Shown here piece after piece: positions 9,189-19,561 of a DNA stretch of 64,000 bases. The stretch comes from Westiellopsis prolifica IICB1 (lineage in GTDB: Bacteria > Cyanobacteriota > Cyanobacteriia > Cyanobacteriales > Nostocaceae): contig NZ_NAPS01000001.1 of the NCBI RefSeq assembly GCF_004323185.1, positions 1,494,708-1,558,707 of the forward strand. The letters are read 5' to 3'. The notes beneath the pieces are model-generated. The model was not told the DNA's origin. It did no database searches and worked only from the letters and a program-made list of their open reading frames with translations. Positions within the stretch are counted from its first letter, which is position 1; each line of letters begins with the position of its first letter. Made by a program: the position numbers and the translations under genes.

Positions 9189-9202
9189 CAACATCGCTGT
9201 TG
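9189..9202. promoter_or_regulatory. SufR operator 2
   Basis: CAAC-ATCGCT-GTTG, with flanking AA/TT extending the arms (9187-9204). It lies 45 bp from operator 1, about four helical turns, so the two sites present the same DNA face. It is 129 bp upstream of the sufB start. Confidence 0.9.
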
Positions 9203-9330
9203 TTTTAGTAGTTATCCTTATTGTAACAGTCGTGTGACCATTCGGTAACACCTGATGGGAATTGGTTATCGATAAATCCCGCTCCCATCCTTAAAGAGTA
9301 TAGAGTTGTGAACACAAGAGAAAATCACTG

Positions 9331-10767
9331 ATGAGTGCCACTGTTAAAACCTTAGTCAATCAACCCTATAAGTACGGCTTCATTACCAACATTGAAGCAG
9401 ACACGATTCCCCGTGGACTAAACGAGGATATCGTCCGCATGATTTCTGCCAAGAAAAACGAGCCAGAATTTATGCTGGAGTTTCGCCTCAGAGCTTACCG
9501 CCAGTGGCAAAAAATGACAGAACCAACCTGGCCAAGCGTTAAATACCCACCTATTGACTATCAAAATATTATTTACTACTCAGCCCCCAAGCAACAAGCG
9601 AAAAAGAAAAGCTTGGAAGAAGTAGATCCAACCCTGCTCGAAACCTTTGAAAAATTGGGTATCCCTCTATCAGAACAAAAGCGCCTAGCGAATGTCGCCG
9701 TAGACGCAATTTTTGATAGCGTTTCTGTCGCCACCACCTTTAAAGAAAAACTGGCGAAAGAAGGGGTTATCTTCTGCTCGATTTCCGAAGCATTGCAGGA
9801 ACACCCAGAATTAGTGAAAAAATACCTGGGTAGCGTCGTTCCCATTGCTGATAATTATTTTGCTGCTCTCAATTCAGCAGTATTTAGCGATGGTTCCTTC
9901 GTCTACATTCCCAAAGGCGTGAAATGTCCGATGGAACTGTCTACCTACTTCCGGATTAACAACGGCGACACCGGACAGTTTGAGCGGACATTAATTGTTG
10001 CTGAAGATGACAGCTATGTTTCCTACCTCGAAGGCTGTACAGCACCAATGTACGACAGCAACCAGCTACACGCTGCGGTTGTGGAACTTGTCGCGCTTGA
10101 TAATGCTGAAATTAAATACTCCACCGTGCAGAACTGGTACGCTGGTGATGAAAAAGGCAAAGGTGGTATTTACAACTTCGTCACTAAGCGCGGTTTATGT
10201 CAAGGTGTAAATTCCAAGATTTCTTGGACACAGGTAGAAACTGGTTCTGCAATTACTTGGAAGTATCCTAGTTGCGTGCTGGTGGGTGATAACTCTGTGG
10301 GTGAGTTTTACTCGGTGGCGCTAACTAATAATATGCAGCAAGCTGACACCGGCACTAAAATGATTCACATCGGGAAAAATACCCGCAGTACGATTATTTC
10401 TAAGGGGATCTCTGCTGGTAATTCTAGTAACAGCTATCGAGGTTTGGTAAAAATTAACCCGAAGGCACAAGGAGCTAGAAACTACTCCCAGTGCGACTCG
10501 ATGTTGATTGGGGATAATGCACATGCCAATACTTTTCCTTATATTCAGGTACAAAATAATACTGGTAAGGTAGAGCATGAAGCTTCTACTTCTAAGATTG
10601 GGGAAGACCAGTTATTTTATTTTGCTCAACGGGGAATTTCTGCTGAAGATGCTGTGACGATGATGATTAGCGGCTTCTGTAAGGATGTGTTTAACAATCT
10701 GCCGATGGAATTTGCGGTGGAAGCTGATAAACTGTTGAGTCTGAAGTTGGAAGGTAGTGTTGGGTAA
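9331..10767 (+). CDS. sufB: SufB, Fe-S cluster scaffold subunit
   Basis: A 478-residue SufB of full family length and the first gene of sufBCDS. The SUFBD core occupies about residues 130-460 and includes [18 protein letters not shown] and the conserved [19 protein letters not shown]. SufB accepts persulfide sulfur from SufS (normally via SufE) and builds the nascent cluster within the cytosolic SufBC2D complex. The ATG start is 129 bp after operator 2. A repeat-bearing 98-bp gap separates it from sufC. Confidence 0.98.
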   Translation: MSATVKTLVNQPYKYGFITNIEADTIPRGLNEDIVRMISAKKNEPEFMLEFRLRAYRQWQKMTEPTWPSVKYPPIDYQNIIYYSAPKQQAKKKSLEEVDPTLLETFEKLGIPLSEQKRLANVAVDAIFDSVSVATTFKEKLAKEGVIFCSISEALQEHPELVKKYLGSVVPIADNYFAALNSAVFSDGSFVYIPKGVKCPMELSTYFRINNGDTGQFERTLIVAEDDSYVSYLEGCTAPMYDSNQLHAAVVELVALDNAEIKYSTVQNWYAGDEKGKGGIYNFVTKRGLCQGVNSKISWTQVETGSAITWKYPSCVLVGDNSVGEFYSVALTNNMQQADTGTKMIHIGKNTRSTIISKGISAGNSSNSYRGLVKINPKAQGARNYSQCDSMLIGDNAHANTFPYIQVQNNTGKVEHEASTSKIGEDQLFYFAQRGISAEDAVTMMISGFCKDVFNNLPMEFAVEADKLLSLKLEGSVG

Positions 10768-10805
10768 TTTCGTGTCTTTGTGCCTTGGTGGTTAAGAAAT
10801 ACTAT

Positions 10806-10845
10806 TGAACCGCGAAGGCGCGAAGGACGCGAAGGAGGAAGAGAA
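10806..10845 (+). repeat. CGCGAAGG-type dispersed repeat between sufB and sufC
   Basis: Imperfect repeats of cgcgaagg/gcgaagga in the sufB-sufC gap, just before the sufC ribosome-binding region. The motif resembles the acgccaagaacgccaagga stretch found inside sufD at about 12322. Confidence 0.7.
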
Positions 10846-10865
10846 AGAATTAAAAGAGAGAGAAC

Positions 10866-11654
10866 ATGATTATTGAAAATAGTGAAGTTGTGCTGTCGGT
10901 AAGAGACTTGACGGCTGAAATTGATGGGACACCGATTCTTAAGGGTGTGAATCTGGAGGTGCGTTCTGGGGAAATTCATGCGATTATGGGACCGAATGGT
11001 TCTGGAAAGAGTACTTTTTCTAAGGTGTTGGCTGGACATCCGGCCTATGAGGTGACTGGCGGTGAGGTGATTTTCCAGGGACAAAATTTGCTGGAAATGG
11101 AACCGGAGGAACGGGCTAGGAGTGGTGTGTTTTTGGCGTTCCAATATCCTTTTGAGATTCCGGGTGTTAGCAATTTAGATTTTTTACGCTTGGCGTATAA
11201 TTCTAAGCGGAAGGCTCAGGGATTGGAAGAAATTGATGCTTTTGATTTTGATGATTTGGTGGAGGAAAAGCTGGAAGTTGTGAAAATGGATTCGGCTTTT
11301 CTTAACCGGAGTGTGAATGAGGGTTTCTCTGGTGGTGAGAAAAAGCGCAATGAGATTTTGCAAATGGCGCTACTGGAACCAAAGCTGGCGATTCTGGATG
11401 AAACAGATTCAGGTTTGGATATTGATGCGCTCAAAATTGTGGCGAATGGGGTAAATCGGTTGACTAGCCCTGAGAATGCCACGATTATGATTACTCACTA
11501 TCAGCGGCTACTCAATTACATTGTGCCGGACTATGTGCATGTCATGGCTAGAGGACGGATTCTCACTTCTGGTGGTAAGGAGTTGGCGTTGGAGTTGGAA
11601 TCTCGTGGTTATGACTGGTTGTTGGATGAATTTGCGACTGAGGTGGGTGTGTAA
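10866..11654 (+). CDS. sufC: SufC, ABC-type ATPase of the Suf complex
   Basis: A 262-residue soluble ABC ATPase. Walker A is GPNGSGKST at about 42-50, the Q-loop is in [12 protein letters not shown], the signature is FSGGEKKR, Walker B is [12 protein letters not shown], and the H-loop is [11 protein letters not shown] hydrolysis by SufC drives rearrangement of SufB-SufD during cluster assembly. Its stop overlaps the sufD start in a TAATG arrangement, indicating translational coupling. Confidence 0.98.
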   Translation: MIIENSEVVLSVRDLTAEIDGTPILKGVNLEVRSGEIHAIMGPNGSGKSTFSKVLAGHPAYEVTGGEVIFQGQNLLEMEPEERARSGVFLAFQYPFEIPGVSNLDFLRLAYNSKRKAQGLEEIDAFDFDDLVEEKLEVVKMDSAFLNRSVNEGFSGGEKKRNEILQMALLEPKLAILDETDSGLDIDALKIVANGVNRLTSPENATIMITHYQRLLNYIVPDYVHVMARGRILTSGGKELALELESRGYDWLLDEFATEVGV

Positions 11655-13012
11655 TGACTATCCAAGTTTCTCCCAGTCCAATTCCTAATTCAGATGCAGC
11701 TAGTTTGAGTGCGACTCTGTTGGATAGGGATGGTTATTTAACTGAGTTATTAAATCAGATTACGGCGTCGAAGTCAGAGGGTTGGTTGCAAGTTCTGCGC
11801 GATCGCGCGGCCAATTGGGTACGTCATTCGACTTTTCCTACTACCCGCGATGAGGAATGGCGGTTTACTGATTTGTCTGCTTTACGACAGACGCGATTAA
11901 TCGCATCTCTACAAAATATTGCTCCACAAAATTTCGCGTCTCTACAAGATATTAATATTTTGCCGGAGGCTGCTAATTCTCGCTTGGTTTTTGTGAATGG
12001 TGTTTATGCACCAAGTTTATCATCGGTGGCTGGGTTGCCAAATGGGGTGGTGGTCGGTAATTTGGGTGTGTCAAGTCAGCCGAGTTTAGAGAAATATTTG
12101 GCACAATCGGAAGGAGCGCTGGAAGTTTTTACGGCTCTCAATACTGCTGGAATTCAAGATTTGGCGGTGGTTTGGGTTCCGAAGAATGTGGTGGTAGAAA
12201 CACTGATTCATTTGGTGTTTGTTAGTGCTGGTCAAGAGCCGAGTATTTCTCAACCCCGTTGTTTGGTGGTGGCGGAAGGTGGTTCGCAGGTGAGTTTGGT
12301 GGAAGAGTATAGAAACCGCCATGACGCCAAGAACGCCAAGGAGGTTTACTTGACTAATGCTGTGACTGAGATTTGCTTGGAAGATAATGCTCAGGTAAAT
12401 CACACGCGGGTTGAGTGGGGTAGTACGGAGGCTTTTCACGTTGGTAAAACTGCTGTCACTCAAGGACGTTACAGTCGGTATACTTGTAATGCAATTAGTC
12501 TGGGTGGGAAGGTGTCACGCCACAATTTAGAGGTTTTGCAAACTGGTGAGCAAACGGAAACGACTCTCAATGGGTTGACGGTGATTGGTGGGAATCAGTT
12601 AGCGGATACTCACAGTGCGATCGCTCTCAATTATCCTTATGGTAAGAGTCAGCAGTTACACAAAACTATTGTAGGCGATCGCGCTCATGCGGTGTTTAAT
12701 GGTAAGGTTTTTGTTCCTAAACCCGCGCAGTTGACGGACGCAGCGCAATTGAATCGCAATTTGTTGTTATCATCTAAAGCCAGAGTTGATACTAAACCCC
12801 AACTGGAAATTACCGCCGATAATGTCAAATGCTCTCACGGTGCGACTGTCAGTCAGTTAGAAGACGATGAAATTTTCTATCTGCAAAGTCGGGGTATTGA
12901 TGAAGAAAGCGCGCGCCATTTATTAGTTCATGCTTTTGCTGCGGAAATTATCAACTACATCCCCATTCCCTCTTTGCGTGAAAAACTCACACAAACAGTC
13001 AACCAATTTTAG
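11654..13012 (+). CDS. sufD: SufD, Fe-S scaffold subunit, with repeat-derived inserts
   Basis: A 452-residue SufB paralogue that pairs with SufB. The C-terminal beta-helix (about 200-430) is well conserved, including NGLTVIGGNQLADTHSA and the region ending in CSHGATVSQLEDDEIFYLQSRG. Two stretches look foreign. The DNA at about 11887-11950 contains gacgcgattaatcgc and cgcgtctctacaag, pieces of the dispersed hairpin repeat. At about 12311-12350 it contains acgccaagaacgccaagga, encoding RNRHDAKNAKEV. Both are in frame and in the variable N-terminal half, so the protein is probably functional. It is coupled to sufC by a 1-base overlap. Confidence 0.95.
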   Translation: MTIQVSPSPIPNSDAASLSATLLDRDGYLTELLNQITASKSEGWLQVLRDRAANWVRHSTFPTTRDEEWRFTDLSALRQTRLIASLQNIAPQNFASLQDINILPEAANSRLVFVNGVYAPSLSSVAGLPNGVVVGNLGVSSQPSLEKYLAQSEGALEVFTALNTAGIQDLAVVWVPKNVVVETLIHLVFVSAGQEPSISQPRCLVVAEGGSQVSLVEEYRNRHDAKNAKEVYLTNAVTEICLEDNAQVNHTRVEWGSTEAFHVGKTAVTQGRYSRYTCNAISLGGKVSRHNLEVLQTGEQTETTLNGLTVIGGNQLADTHSAIALNYPYGKSQQLHKTIVGDRAHAVFNGKVFVPKPAQLTDAAQLNRNLLLSSKARVDTKPQLEITADNVKCSHGATVSQLEDDEIFYLQSRGIDEESARHLLVHAFAAEIINYIPIPSLREKLTQTVNQF

Positions 13013-13170
13013 ATTTTAGATTTTGGATTTTAGATTGTGTAGTGTTTTTGTTTATTGAATGTTGTTTGGAATAACTATCAACTAACAACCAATCCATTAC
13101 TTATTACCCAATCCCTAATCCAAAATCATAAATCCCTAATCCAAAATCCAAAATCCAAAATCCAAAATTC
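13012..13170 (+). repeat. heptameric repeats between sufD and sufS
   Basis: Repeats of the types attttag/attttgg immediately after sufD, and ccaaaat/ccctaat immediately before sufS. The second block is open in the sufS frame and would add a spurious 39-residue N-terminus if an upstream start at 13055 were used. Confidence 0.85.
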
Positions 13171-13171
13171 T

Positions 13172-14440
13172 ATGACTTTTACCCAAGAAAGAACCCTTGC
13201 TGATCAAGTCCGTCTTGACTTCCCGATTTTACACCAGGAAGTCAATGGCAAACCTTTAGTTTATTTTGACAACGCAGCGACTTCTCAAAAGCCTCTGTTT
13301 GTACTTAATACCCTCCGGGATTATTACGAACAGTACAATTCTAATGTCCATCGCGGTGTCCATACCCTGAGTGCGAAAGCGACTGATGCTTATGAAGGGG
13401 CACGAGATAAAGTTGCTGCGTTTGTCAATGCGAAATCGCGTCAAGAAATTGTCTTCACTCGTAACGCAACTGAAGCGATTAACTTAGTTGCTTACAGTTG
13501 GGGAATGAATAATTTGCAGCCAGGAGATGAGATTATTCTGTCGGTGATGGAACACCACAGTAATATTGTTCCTTGGCAATTTGTTGCTGCGAAAACTGGT
13601 GCAGTGTTGAAATATGTAGAACTAACATCAGCAGAAACTTTGGATTTAGAACATTTCCAAACACTGCTTTCGGAAAAAACAAAATTGGTGTCGCTGGTAC
13701 ATGTTTCTAACACTTTGGGTTGCATTAACCCAGTGACAGAAATTTGCACTTTAGTACACAAATATGGAGCCAAGGTATTAATTGATGCTTGTCAAAGTGT
13801 ACCGCACATGCCAGTTGATGTACAGCAAATTGGCTGCGACTGGTTGGTAGCTTCTGGTCATAAAATGTGCGCCCCGACTGGGATTGGCTTTTTGTATGGC
13901 AAGTTGGAATTGCTGCAAGCAATGCCCCCATTTTTTGGTGGTGGTGAAATGATTGCGGAGGTTTTTTTAGACTATTCTACCTACGCAGATTTACCACATA
14001 AATTTGAAGCTGGGACACCTGCAATTGGGGAAGCGATCGCTCTGGGTGCAGCTGTAGACTATCTTACTAAAATTGGTATGGACAAAATCCACGCCTATGA
14101 AGCAGAATTAACTGCTTACCTATTTGAACAATTAGAGAAAATTCCCCAAATTAAAATATACGGGCCGAAACCAAATGCTCAAGGTGAAGGTAGAGCTGCT
14201 TTAGCTGCATTTACTGTCACTGGAGTTCACGCCAACGACTTATCTACATTATTAGATGGGGAAGGTGTTGCTATCCGTTCTGGACACCACTGCACCCAAC
14301 CATTACACCGCTATCTCAATATTCCGGCGACTGCACGCGCTAGTCTATCTTTCTATAATACTCGTGAAGAAATTGATGTATTCATCAAAGCACTGAAGGA
14401 AACAATTGACTTTTTTAGCGGATTGTTTGGTGAACAGTGA
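13172..14440 (+). CDS. sufS: SufS, group II cysteine desulfurase
   Basis: A 422-residue PLP enzyme that converts cysteine to alanine and passes persulfide sulfur to the Suf scaffold. The PLP lysine is in [12 protein letters not shown], the PLP-phosphate region in [10 protein letters not shown], and the active-site cysteine in [12 protein letters not shown] on the short-loop position typical of group II enzymes. ATG 13172 ([13 protein letters not shown]) fits family length; the longer frame from 13055 translates intergenic repeats. It is the last gene of the suf operon; no sufE is adjacent. Confidence 0.97.
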   Translation: MTFTQERTLADQVRLDFPILHQEVNGKPLVYFDNAATSQKPLFVLNTLRDYYEQYNSNVHRGVHTLSAKATDAYEGARDKVAAFVNAKSRQEIVFTRNATEAINLVAYSWGMNNLQPGDEIILSVMEHHSNIVPWQFVAAKTGAVLKYVELTSAETLDLEHFQTLLSEKTKLVSLVHVSNTLGCINPVTEICTLVHKYGAKVLIDACQSVPHMPVDVQQIGCDWLVASGHKMCAPTGIGFLYGKLELLQAMPPFFGGGEMIAEVFLDYSTYADLPHKFEAGTPAIGEAIALGAAVDYLTKIGMDKIHAYEAELTAYLFEQLEKIPQIKIYGPKPNAQGEGRAALAAFTVTGVHANDLSTLLDGEGVAIRSGHHCTQPLHRYLNIPATARASLSFYNTREEIDVFIKALKETIDFFSGLFGEQ

Positions 14441-14460
14441 TCCAAAAACCAACTGACAAT

Positions 14461-14492
14461 TGTACAGACGCGATGTTCCTCGCGTCTCTAGC
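14461..14492. repeat. short hairpin repeat after sufS
   Basis: cagacgcgatgttcctcgcg followed by tctct, an imperfect hairpin of the acgcga/tcgcgt family that recurs in this window (sufD, 33.7 kb, 34.7 kb, 52.7 kb, 63.4 kb). It lies 21 bases after sufS and could also end its transcript, though no T-run follows. Confidence 0.6.
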
Positions 14493-14544
14493 TGATCACT
14501 CTCAAAACCATGTAGACTGGAAATTGTAAAGAATATGCCGGTCA

Positions 14545-14847
14545 ATGCAAAATCCTACACAGATGTCGCAGTCAATCCGCGCCCATTTATTTATTTCTGG
14601 TAGAGTTCAAGGCGTAGGTTATCGTTTTGCTACCGTCGATACAGCTAGTCAGCTGGGATTAAGTGGTTGGGTGCGAAATCTCCCTGATGGTCGCGTAGAA
14701 GCTGTTTTTGAAGGTGTGCAGGAAGTTGTAGAAGACATGATTCGCTGGTGTCATCAAGGTCCACCAGCAGCTATGGTTAAAGATGTGGTTGTGGAGTATG
14801 AAGAACCAGAAGGTTTACGGAGATTTGAAGTCAGGCGTGTTGAGTAA
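14545..14847 (+). CDS. acyP: acylphosphatase
   Basis: A 100-residue acylphosphatase, slightly longer than the usual 90-95. The catalytic loop GRVQGVGYR carries the conserved arginine, and the catalytic asparagine is in [13 protein letters not shown]. The enzyme hydrolyses acyl phosphates such as carboxyl-phosphate. An alternative start at 14563 ([10 protein letters not shown]) would give a more typical length; neither start has a strong ribosome-binding site. It follows sufS by about 100 bp on the same strand but is probably not functionally linked to Suf. Confidence 0.95.
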   Translation: MQNPTQMSQSIRAHLFISGRVQGVGYRFATVDTASQLGLSGWVRNLPDGRVEAVFEGVQEVVEDMIRWCHQGPPAAMVKDVVVEYEEPEGLRRFEVRRVE

Positions 14848-14955
14848 AAACAACCCAGTAGTGAGATTTACTACGAATAGTAAACTTTCTCTATCTTTCC
14901 AAATCAATGGTGCTTGAGATGTGCTCACCCTGAGTTGAAAATATCTATAAATAAA

Positions 14956-16413
14956 TTAAATCTGAAATTGAATTTGATTCAGGAGTGTATAAAAAGGTTG
15001 CCAATTGTCTTCTTGAGTAATTGGTTCCCAGATTGATTCTATCACTGGTCTTAAAATCACAGTTTGAGGATTATAACAAACTAAAGTTTGAGCTACTTTC
15101 TCTATCTCTTCCGGTGTCAAATTGGTTAAAATTCTGTGATATATCCCCGACCAATTTAAAAATAATTCTGACCTACCTAAAGATTGTCCAATTTCTGAAT
15201 TGCTGAGAATACTACTAGCATCATCTCTCCATTTGCTAGAAAAATTAGTAGCTAAATCTGCAAAAAAGTGATGATAACTGACTGGATAATGCTTTAAAAA
15301 ATTAATAGTTGCTTTTAAAAGTTCTTCAGCTTCTGGATTAGACAAATTCTCAAAACCTAATTTTCTTAGCATTAAACAACGATATTCAGCCAAATAAAAA
15401 TCATCGAATTGTGCTAAACCAGCTTCCATTTCAGTTTGAGGAATCACAGCTTTTAAGGCTTCTTGGAGTGCTTCCAGATTCCACTTACAAATTTCTGGTT
15501 GATTGATGTAACAATAGCGTTTGTAATAATCAAAATATGCCGCAGTGAAAAACGGGTCATAATTAGGAATAAAAGCATAGGGGCCATAATCAAAACTTTC
15601 CCCTGTAATCGACATATTGTCAGTATTGAGAACCGCATGACAAAAACCAACTGCCATCCATTGTGCAACTAATTCTGCTGTTCTTTGGACTAATTCTGCA
15701 TAAAATAAAGCATACTTATCTTGTTGGTCATCTAAATGTTGATAGTATTCTTTAATTACATGATCTAATAGCTTTTTGATTAAATCTGGACGGCGAAAAT
15801 ATTGTAACCGTTCAAAAGTACCAAAGCGAATGTGTGATTTACTCACCCGTATCATTACGGAAGAACGAGTAGGAGAAGGTTCATCACCTCGCCACAGAGA
15901 TAAACCTGTTTCAATCATACTCAGACATCGGGAAGTACGTACACCCATTCTATGTAACATTTCCCCAGCCAAAACTTCACGGACGCCTCCCTTTAATGTC
16001 AGCATACCGTCACCACCACGAGAATAGGGCGTTCTACCAGAACCTTTTGTACCGAAGTCGTAAAGTTCACCATCAATACCACGCACTTGTCCGTAGAGAA
16101 AACCTCTTCCATCACCTAATTGAGGGTTATATTCACCAAATTGATAACCGTGGTATCGCAGTGCTAATAAAGGTTTGCGTTCTTCAAATTTGCCAAAAGC
16201 GGTGATAAAATCTTCGTCTGTAACTGCTGGAGGATTTAGTCCCAGCTTTAGTAACAACGCATCATTACGCCAGCGCAGAATGTGTTGAGGAAATTCCGCA
16301 GCTGCAACTTCATCGTAATAGTCGTCGCCTAAAGATTCTAAGGCAGGTTCGTAGTTAAGACCAAAAAAAGGATTTTTAGAATTAGTGTCGTCGGAAGTTT
16401 TAACCAGAGTCAT
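14956..16413 (-). CDS. selO: SelO (YdiU/UPF0061), protein adenylyltransferase pseudokinase
   Basis: A 485-residue full-length SelO. Conserved segments include [37 protein letters not shown] (the inverted nucleotide-binding loop), the metal-binding region [16 protein letters not shown], and [15 protein letters not shown] with the catalytic-loop Asn/Asp. Family knowledge: SelO is a pseudokinase that transfers AMP to Ser/Thr/Tyr of proteins, linked to oxidative stress. This homologue has no C-terminal selenocysteine motif. It is transcribed alone, convergent with acyP. Confidence 0.95.
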   Translation of the reverse strand: MTLVKTSDDTNSKNPFFGLNYEPALESLGDDYYDEVAAAEFPQHILRWRNDALLLKLGLNPPAVTDEDFITAFGKFEERKPLLALRYHGYQFGEYNPQLGDGRGFLYGQVRGIDGELYDFGTKGSGRTPYSRGGDGMLTLKGGVREVLAGEMLHRMGVRTSRCLSMIETGLSLWRGDEPSPTRSSVMIRVSKSHIRFGTFERLQYFRRPDLIKKLLDHVIKEYYQHLDDQQDKYALFYAELVQRTAELVAQWMAVGFCHAVLNTDNMSITGESFDYGPYAFIPNYDPFFTAAYFDYYKRYCYINQPEICKWNLEALQEALKAVIPQTEMEAGLAQFDDFYLAEYRCLMLRKLGFENLSNPEAEELLKATINFLKHYPVSYHHFFADLATNFSSKWRDDASSILSNSEIGQSLGRSELFLNWSGIYHRILTNLTPEEIEKVAQTLVCYNPQTVILRPVIESIWEPITQEDNWQPFYTLLNQIQFQI

Positions 16414-16459
16414 TATGAGTACAACTTAGTTCACCTTCTCTTCATCATAGTCGCAGATT

Positions 16460-16556
16460 GGAGGGAGGGACAGGGGAAGGGAAGGGAGACAAGGAAGTGT
16501 GGGGAGTGTGGGGAGAATAACCAATGCCCAATGCCCGATGCCCGATGCCCATTGAC
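16460..16556. repeat. purine-rich and heptameric repeats
   Basis: A G/A-rich block (gggaagggaaggg) followed by tgcccaa/tgcccga heptamers (about 16521-16550), as seen at 3.2 kb. It lies between two minus-strand genes, just downstream of the acetyltransferase stop. Confidence 0.85.
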
Positions 16557-16569
16557 AAATGACCATAAT

Positions 16570-17142
16570 TTACCTCGGTTGCCAATCGGGATTAGTTAAG
16601 CTTGTTAAAATATGATCTTGCCATTGTCCATTAATTAATAGGTAATTGCGGGCGTATCCTTCTACGACAAAGCCTAATCTTTTCAACAAATTACCACTAC
16701 GCTGATTATGAGGCATGTAGTTTGCCATGATGCGATGCATATTTAGCTCTCTAAATATATATGCGATCGCAGCTTGCAAACCTTCTGTCATATAACCTTT
16801 ACTTTGTTCAGCCTCTGCAAGACCGTAGCCAACATTACAGTATTGTGCAACTCCTCGGACAAAGTTACTAAAATTTATAGTTCCAATGATTTTTTTCGGA
16901 TTTTCTTTGACAAACATAAATAATCGTAAAGAAAAATCATTGGCAAGCTCATGTAAATTTATTTCTAGTTGCAATTGCCAATATTCTTCTGTGAAAAAAC
17001 TATTACCCCAAAGAGGATAAAAGGGAGTAAAATAGGCTTTATTTTCAGTAAAATACTGGATAATTTCTGGTATATCCTCTTGGTTAGCCATTCGTAATAG
17101 CAGGCGTTCAGTGACAATTCTTGGTGGTTCAACTTTCTTCAT
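16570..17142 (-). CDS. GNAT N-acetyltransferase, RimJ/RimL type
   Basis: A 190-residue GNAT protein. The N-terminal strand TERLLLRMANQEDIPEI is typical of RimJ/RimL-like enzymes. The acetyl-CoA-binding motif is less canonical but lies in YGLAEAEQSKGYMTEGLQAAIAY, followed by motif B (ANYMPHNQRSGNLLKRLGFVVEG). Likely substrate: an N-terminal or small-molecule amine using acetyl-CoA; the exact target cannot be told. The gene follows the pentapeptide gene on the minus strand with a small gap, possibly co-transcribed. Confidence 0.9.
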   Translation of the reverse strand: MKKVEPPRIVTERLLLRMANQEDIPEIIQYFTENKAYFTPFYPLWGNSFFTEEYWQLQLEINLHELANDFSLRLFMFVKENPKKIIGTINFSNFVRGVAQYCNVGYGLAEAEQSKGYMTEGLQAAIAYIFRELNMHRIMANYMPHNQRSGNLLKRLGFVVEGYARNYLLINGQWQDHILTSLTNPDWQPR

Positions 17143-17163
17143 CTCAATTTATTGTTAATGTGA

Positions 17164-17895
17164 TTAACTTGAATAACATTTTTTAGTATCTAAAACTTCT
17201 TTCATCCCAACCGCAGTTGGTATAAACCCTTTATTAAATAAAGTCAATTTGTTGTAACAAGCATTTGTCAAAATCGCATTCTTGAAATTAGCTCCTCGTA
17301 AATCCGCACCCCGCAAATCTACACCAGTTAAATTTGTGCCTTGAAAATTGGCATTTTTTAAATCTAAACCTTGGAGTTTAGCTCCTGTAATAGATGCTCC
17401 AAAAAGTAATGGCAATTGTTTTTTTGATGATTTTTTTAGTAAATTTATTTCAGACAAAAACATCACCACATAACGCCGACGTTCTGGATCTAATTCCTGT
17501 AATGTAGCCTGAGTCATAGCTCGAATCATTGCTGAATGTTCTGGCTTGGATTGGGATTTTTCTGTTAAAACTATATTCCCTATTGTTTTGATGTAATCAG
17601 ATAAAATAACGTGACTTTGGTAATCAACTGTCGATTCAGTATTTATATAAAATTCTTTAAACTGAGATGTTTGTTGATTTAAAGTATTGCTGAGATTGCC
17701 TATAATCAACAATAGTCCTAATATTAATAGAATTAGCGTAGTTACAATTGCCCCGAATGCCTCTCTAGGTATATTGATAGTACTAATGCTGAATTTTAAT
17801 GTTTCGACAGTTCTATCAATATAAGTACTTAAGGTAGAAGTTGTAGCAGCAGAAACTTCATTTAGTTTAACAATTTTATTAGTTTCTTTACTCAT
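17164..17895 (-). CDS. membrane-anchored pentapeptide-repeat protein
   Basis: A 243-residue protein from the internal ATG (MSKETNKIVKL). A transmembrane helix at about residues 47-70 (AIVTTLILLILGLLLIIGNL) is followed by a soluble region of about 100 residues, then pentapeptide repeats of A(N/D)LxG type near 175-215 (LKNANFQGTNLTGVDLRGAD). Such repeats fold as a right-handed quadrilateral helix. No enzymatic motif is seen; in cyanobacteria these proteins are numerous and mostly uncharacterised. The upstream ATG at 17937 is less likely. Confidence 0.85.
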   Translation of the reverse strand: MSKETNKIVKLNEVSAATTSTLSTYIDRTVETLKFSISTINIPREAFGAIVTTLILLILGLLLIIGNLSNTLNQQTSQFKEFYINTESTVDYQSHVILSDYIKTIGNIVLTEKSQSKPEHSAMIRAMTQATLQELDPERRRYVVMFLSEINLLKKSSKKQLPLLFGASITGAKLQGLDLKNANFQGTNLTGVDLRGADLRGANFKNAILTNACYNKLTLFNKGFIPTAVGMKEVLDTKKCYSS

Positions 17896-18328
17896 GGACT
17901 TAGGTATAAAAACGAAAAAATGTGACGCAGTTGACAAAATTGTAGCTAGTAATTACTCTTCTTGCTAATTTAGCAGTGAATATGAAAAAAGCAACTGCAA
18001 ATTTCAGGATTTTGATAATTTAAAATTGCTTATATAGTTATCCGATTTGATTCCTGCGCGTTGCTGAATCAGTAGTAGAAACAAGCAACAGGGAAGAAAA
18101 AATAAACTTATACTGAGTTTTGTTCCCAAATCAAATAGGACTCCTATATTTTGAAATAGTAATTTACTCAAGAAAATATAGAATTTGACGATTTTTATTA
18201 TTTCTTTATAAATAAAGTTCTAATAGCATTGTGGATGAGATTGCTTAGTACTCAAAAACCATATAACCTGATTTCTGAGCCAAAATCACAAGTGCGATAG
18301 AAAATTCATCAACAAGGTAGGCAAAGCC
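17896..18328. other. divergent intergenic region upstream of bioB
   Basis: About 430 bp between the pentapeptide gene and bioB, AT-rich. It contains an imperfect inverted repeat (ctatatttt near 18146 with aaaatatag near 18175). No biotin-repressor operator could be identified, and no tRNA or small ORF stands out. Confidence 0.5.
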
Positions 18329-19333
18329 GTGGAAATACGCTACGATTGGCAAAAATCAGAAATCAGATCAATTTACGATACACCATTTTTAGAGCTGATA
18401 TACCAGGCGGCTAGTGTGCATCGTCAATATCACAACTCTAAACAAATTCAAGTTTGTAAGCTCATTTCTATTAAAACAGGAGCTTGTCCTGAAGACTGTA
18501 GCTATTGCGCTCAATCTTCTCGCTACAAAACAGAAGTTAAACCACAAGCACTTTTAGACAAACAAACAGTAGTTAACATTGCCCAAGAAGCAAAAAATAG
18601 TGGTGTCAGTCGCGTTTGTATGGGTGCGGCTTGGCGAGAAGTGCGGGATAATTCTCAATTTGACCAAGTTTTAGATATGGTCAAAGAAGTTACAGCATTA
18701 GGATTAGAAGTATGTTGCACTCTGGGAATGCTGACTGAAAAGCAAGCCAAGCAATTAGAAGCAGCAGGACTTTACGCTTATAACCATAACCTAGATACAT
18801 CCCCGGAATACTATAGCACGATTATTACTACCAGAACTTATAGCGATCGCCTAGACACAATTAACAATGTCCGTCAGACTAACGTCACCGTCTGCTCCGG
18901 TGGTATTCTGGGTTTGGGCGAAAATGTCGAAGACCGCGTTTCAATGCTGCACACTCTAGCTAATTTGCATCCTCATCCAGAGTCTGTACCAATTAATATT
19001 CTTTCCAAAGTCCAAGGTACACCCTTAGAAAATCAACCAGATGTTCCCATTTGGGATGTCGTGCGGATGATAGCGACAGCACGTCTGATTATGCCAGCTT
19101 CTGATGTGCGCTTGAGCGCAGGTAGAGCCAAACTTTCTCAAGTTGAACAAGCTTTATGCTTCTTAGCAGGAGCCAATTCTATCTTTTCCAGTGATAACGG
19201 TCACATGTTGACCGTCACCACACCTTGTCCTGGCTATGATGCAGACCAAGAAATGCTAAATTTGCTTGGTTTGGAAATGCGTCCGTCGTTCGTTGGTAAA
19301 CAGAAGGCGACAACAGAAGTTGTGGTTGGATAG
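18329..19333 (+). CDS. bioB: biotin synthase
   Basis: A 334-residue radical-SAM enzyme. The 4Fe-4S CxxxCxxC motif is [10 protein letters not shown] (C53, C57, C60). Other BioB hallmarks are [12 protein letters not shown], and [10 protein letters not shown], whose arginine is the unusual ligand of the 2Fe-2S sulfur donor cluster. It inserts sulfur into dethiobiotin. The start is GTG, preceded by AAGGTAGG with good spacing. It stands alone, without other bio genes nearby. Confidence 0.97.
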   Translation: MEIRYDWQKSEIRSIYDTPFLELIYQAASVHRQYHNSKQIQVCKLISIKTGACPEDCSYCAQSSRYKTEVKPQALLDKQTVVNIAQEAKNSGVSRVCMGAAWREVRDNSQFDQVLDMVKEVTALGLEVCCTLGMLTEKQAKQLEAAGLYAYNHNLDTSPEYYSTIITTRTYSDRLDTINNVRQTNVTVCSGGILGLGENVEDRVSMLHTLANLHPHPESVPINILSKVQGTPLENQPDVPIWDVVRMIATARLIMPASDVRLSAGRAKLSQVEQALCFLAGANSIFSSDNGHMLTVTTPCPGYDADQEMLNLLGLEMRPSFVGKQKATTEVVVG

Positions 19334-19367
19334 TAGAGGATAGGACGCGGGAAGGGAAGGGGGACAA

Positions 19368-19456
19368 CTTCTCAGTTATCAGTTATCAGTTATCAAATTA
19401 AACTGGTAACTGTTAACTGTTAACTGTTAACTGTTAACTGATAACTGATAACTGAT
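19368..19456. repeat. inverted short tandem repeats (cagttat / taactgt)
   Basis: Three or more cagttat heptamers followed, after a short spacer, by gttaact and ataactg units in inverted sense, so the whole block can fold into a long AT-rich hairpin. It separates bioB and petL, which are convergent. A similar block lies between rpsB and tsf. Confidence 0.85.
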
Positions 19457-19465
19457 TCATGCCCA

Positions 19466-19561
19466 TTAAAGAATCTTAGCGGCGCGCAGACCAAACAGTA
19501 AACCGACTGCAATGCCAAAAAAGATTGCCAAGAAGACGATATAAGATACTACGGCTAACAT
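19466..19561 (-). CDS. petL: cytochrome b6f complex subunit PetL
   Basis: A 31-residue single-helix peptide beginning [16 protein letters not shown] and ending [12 protein letters not shown]. Length, N-terminal hydrophobic helix and the GLLFGLR-KIL end match the small subunit VI (PetL) of the cytochrome b6f complex in Nostoc-type cyanobacteria. It would sit in the thylakoid membrane at the edge of the complex and stabilise it. The upstream sequence reads GGAGAAACGTAA before the ATG, a good ribosome-binding site. The gene is easily missed because of its size and is convergent with bioB. Confidence 0.85.
   Translation of the reverse strand: MLAVVSYIVFLAIFFGIAVGLLFGLRAAKIL

Noticed and set aside
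13055-13171. An upstream start for sufS
   Set aside because: The extra 39 residues are translated ccaaaat heptamers; ATG 13172 matches the family length.
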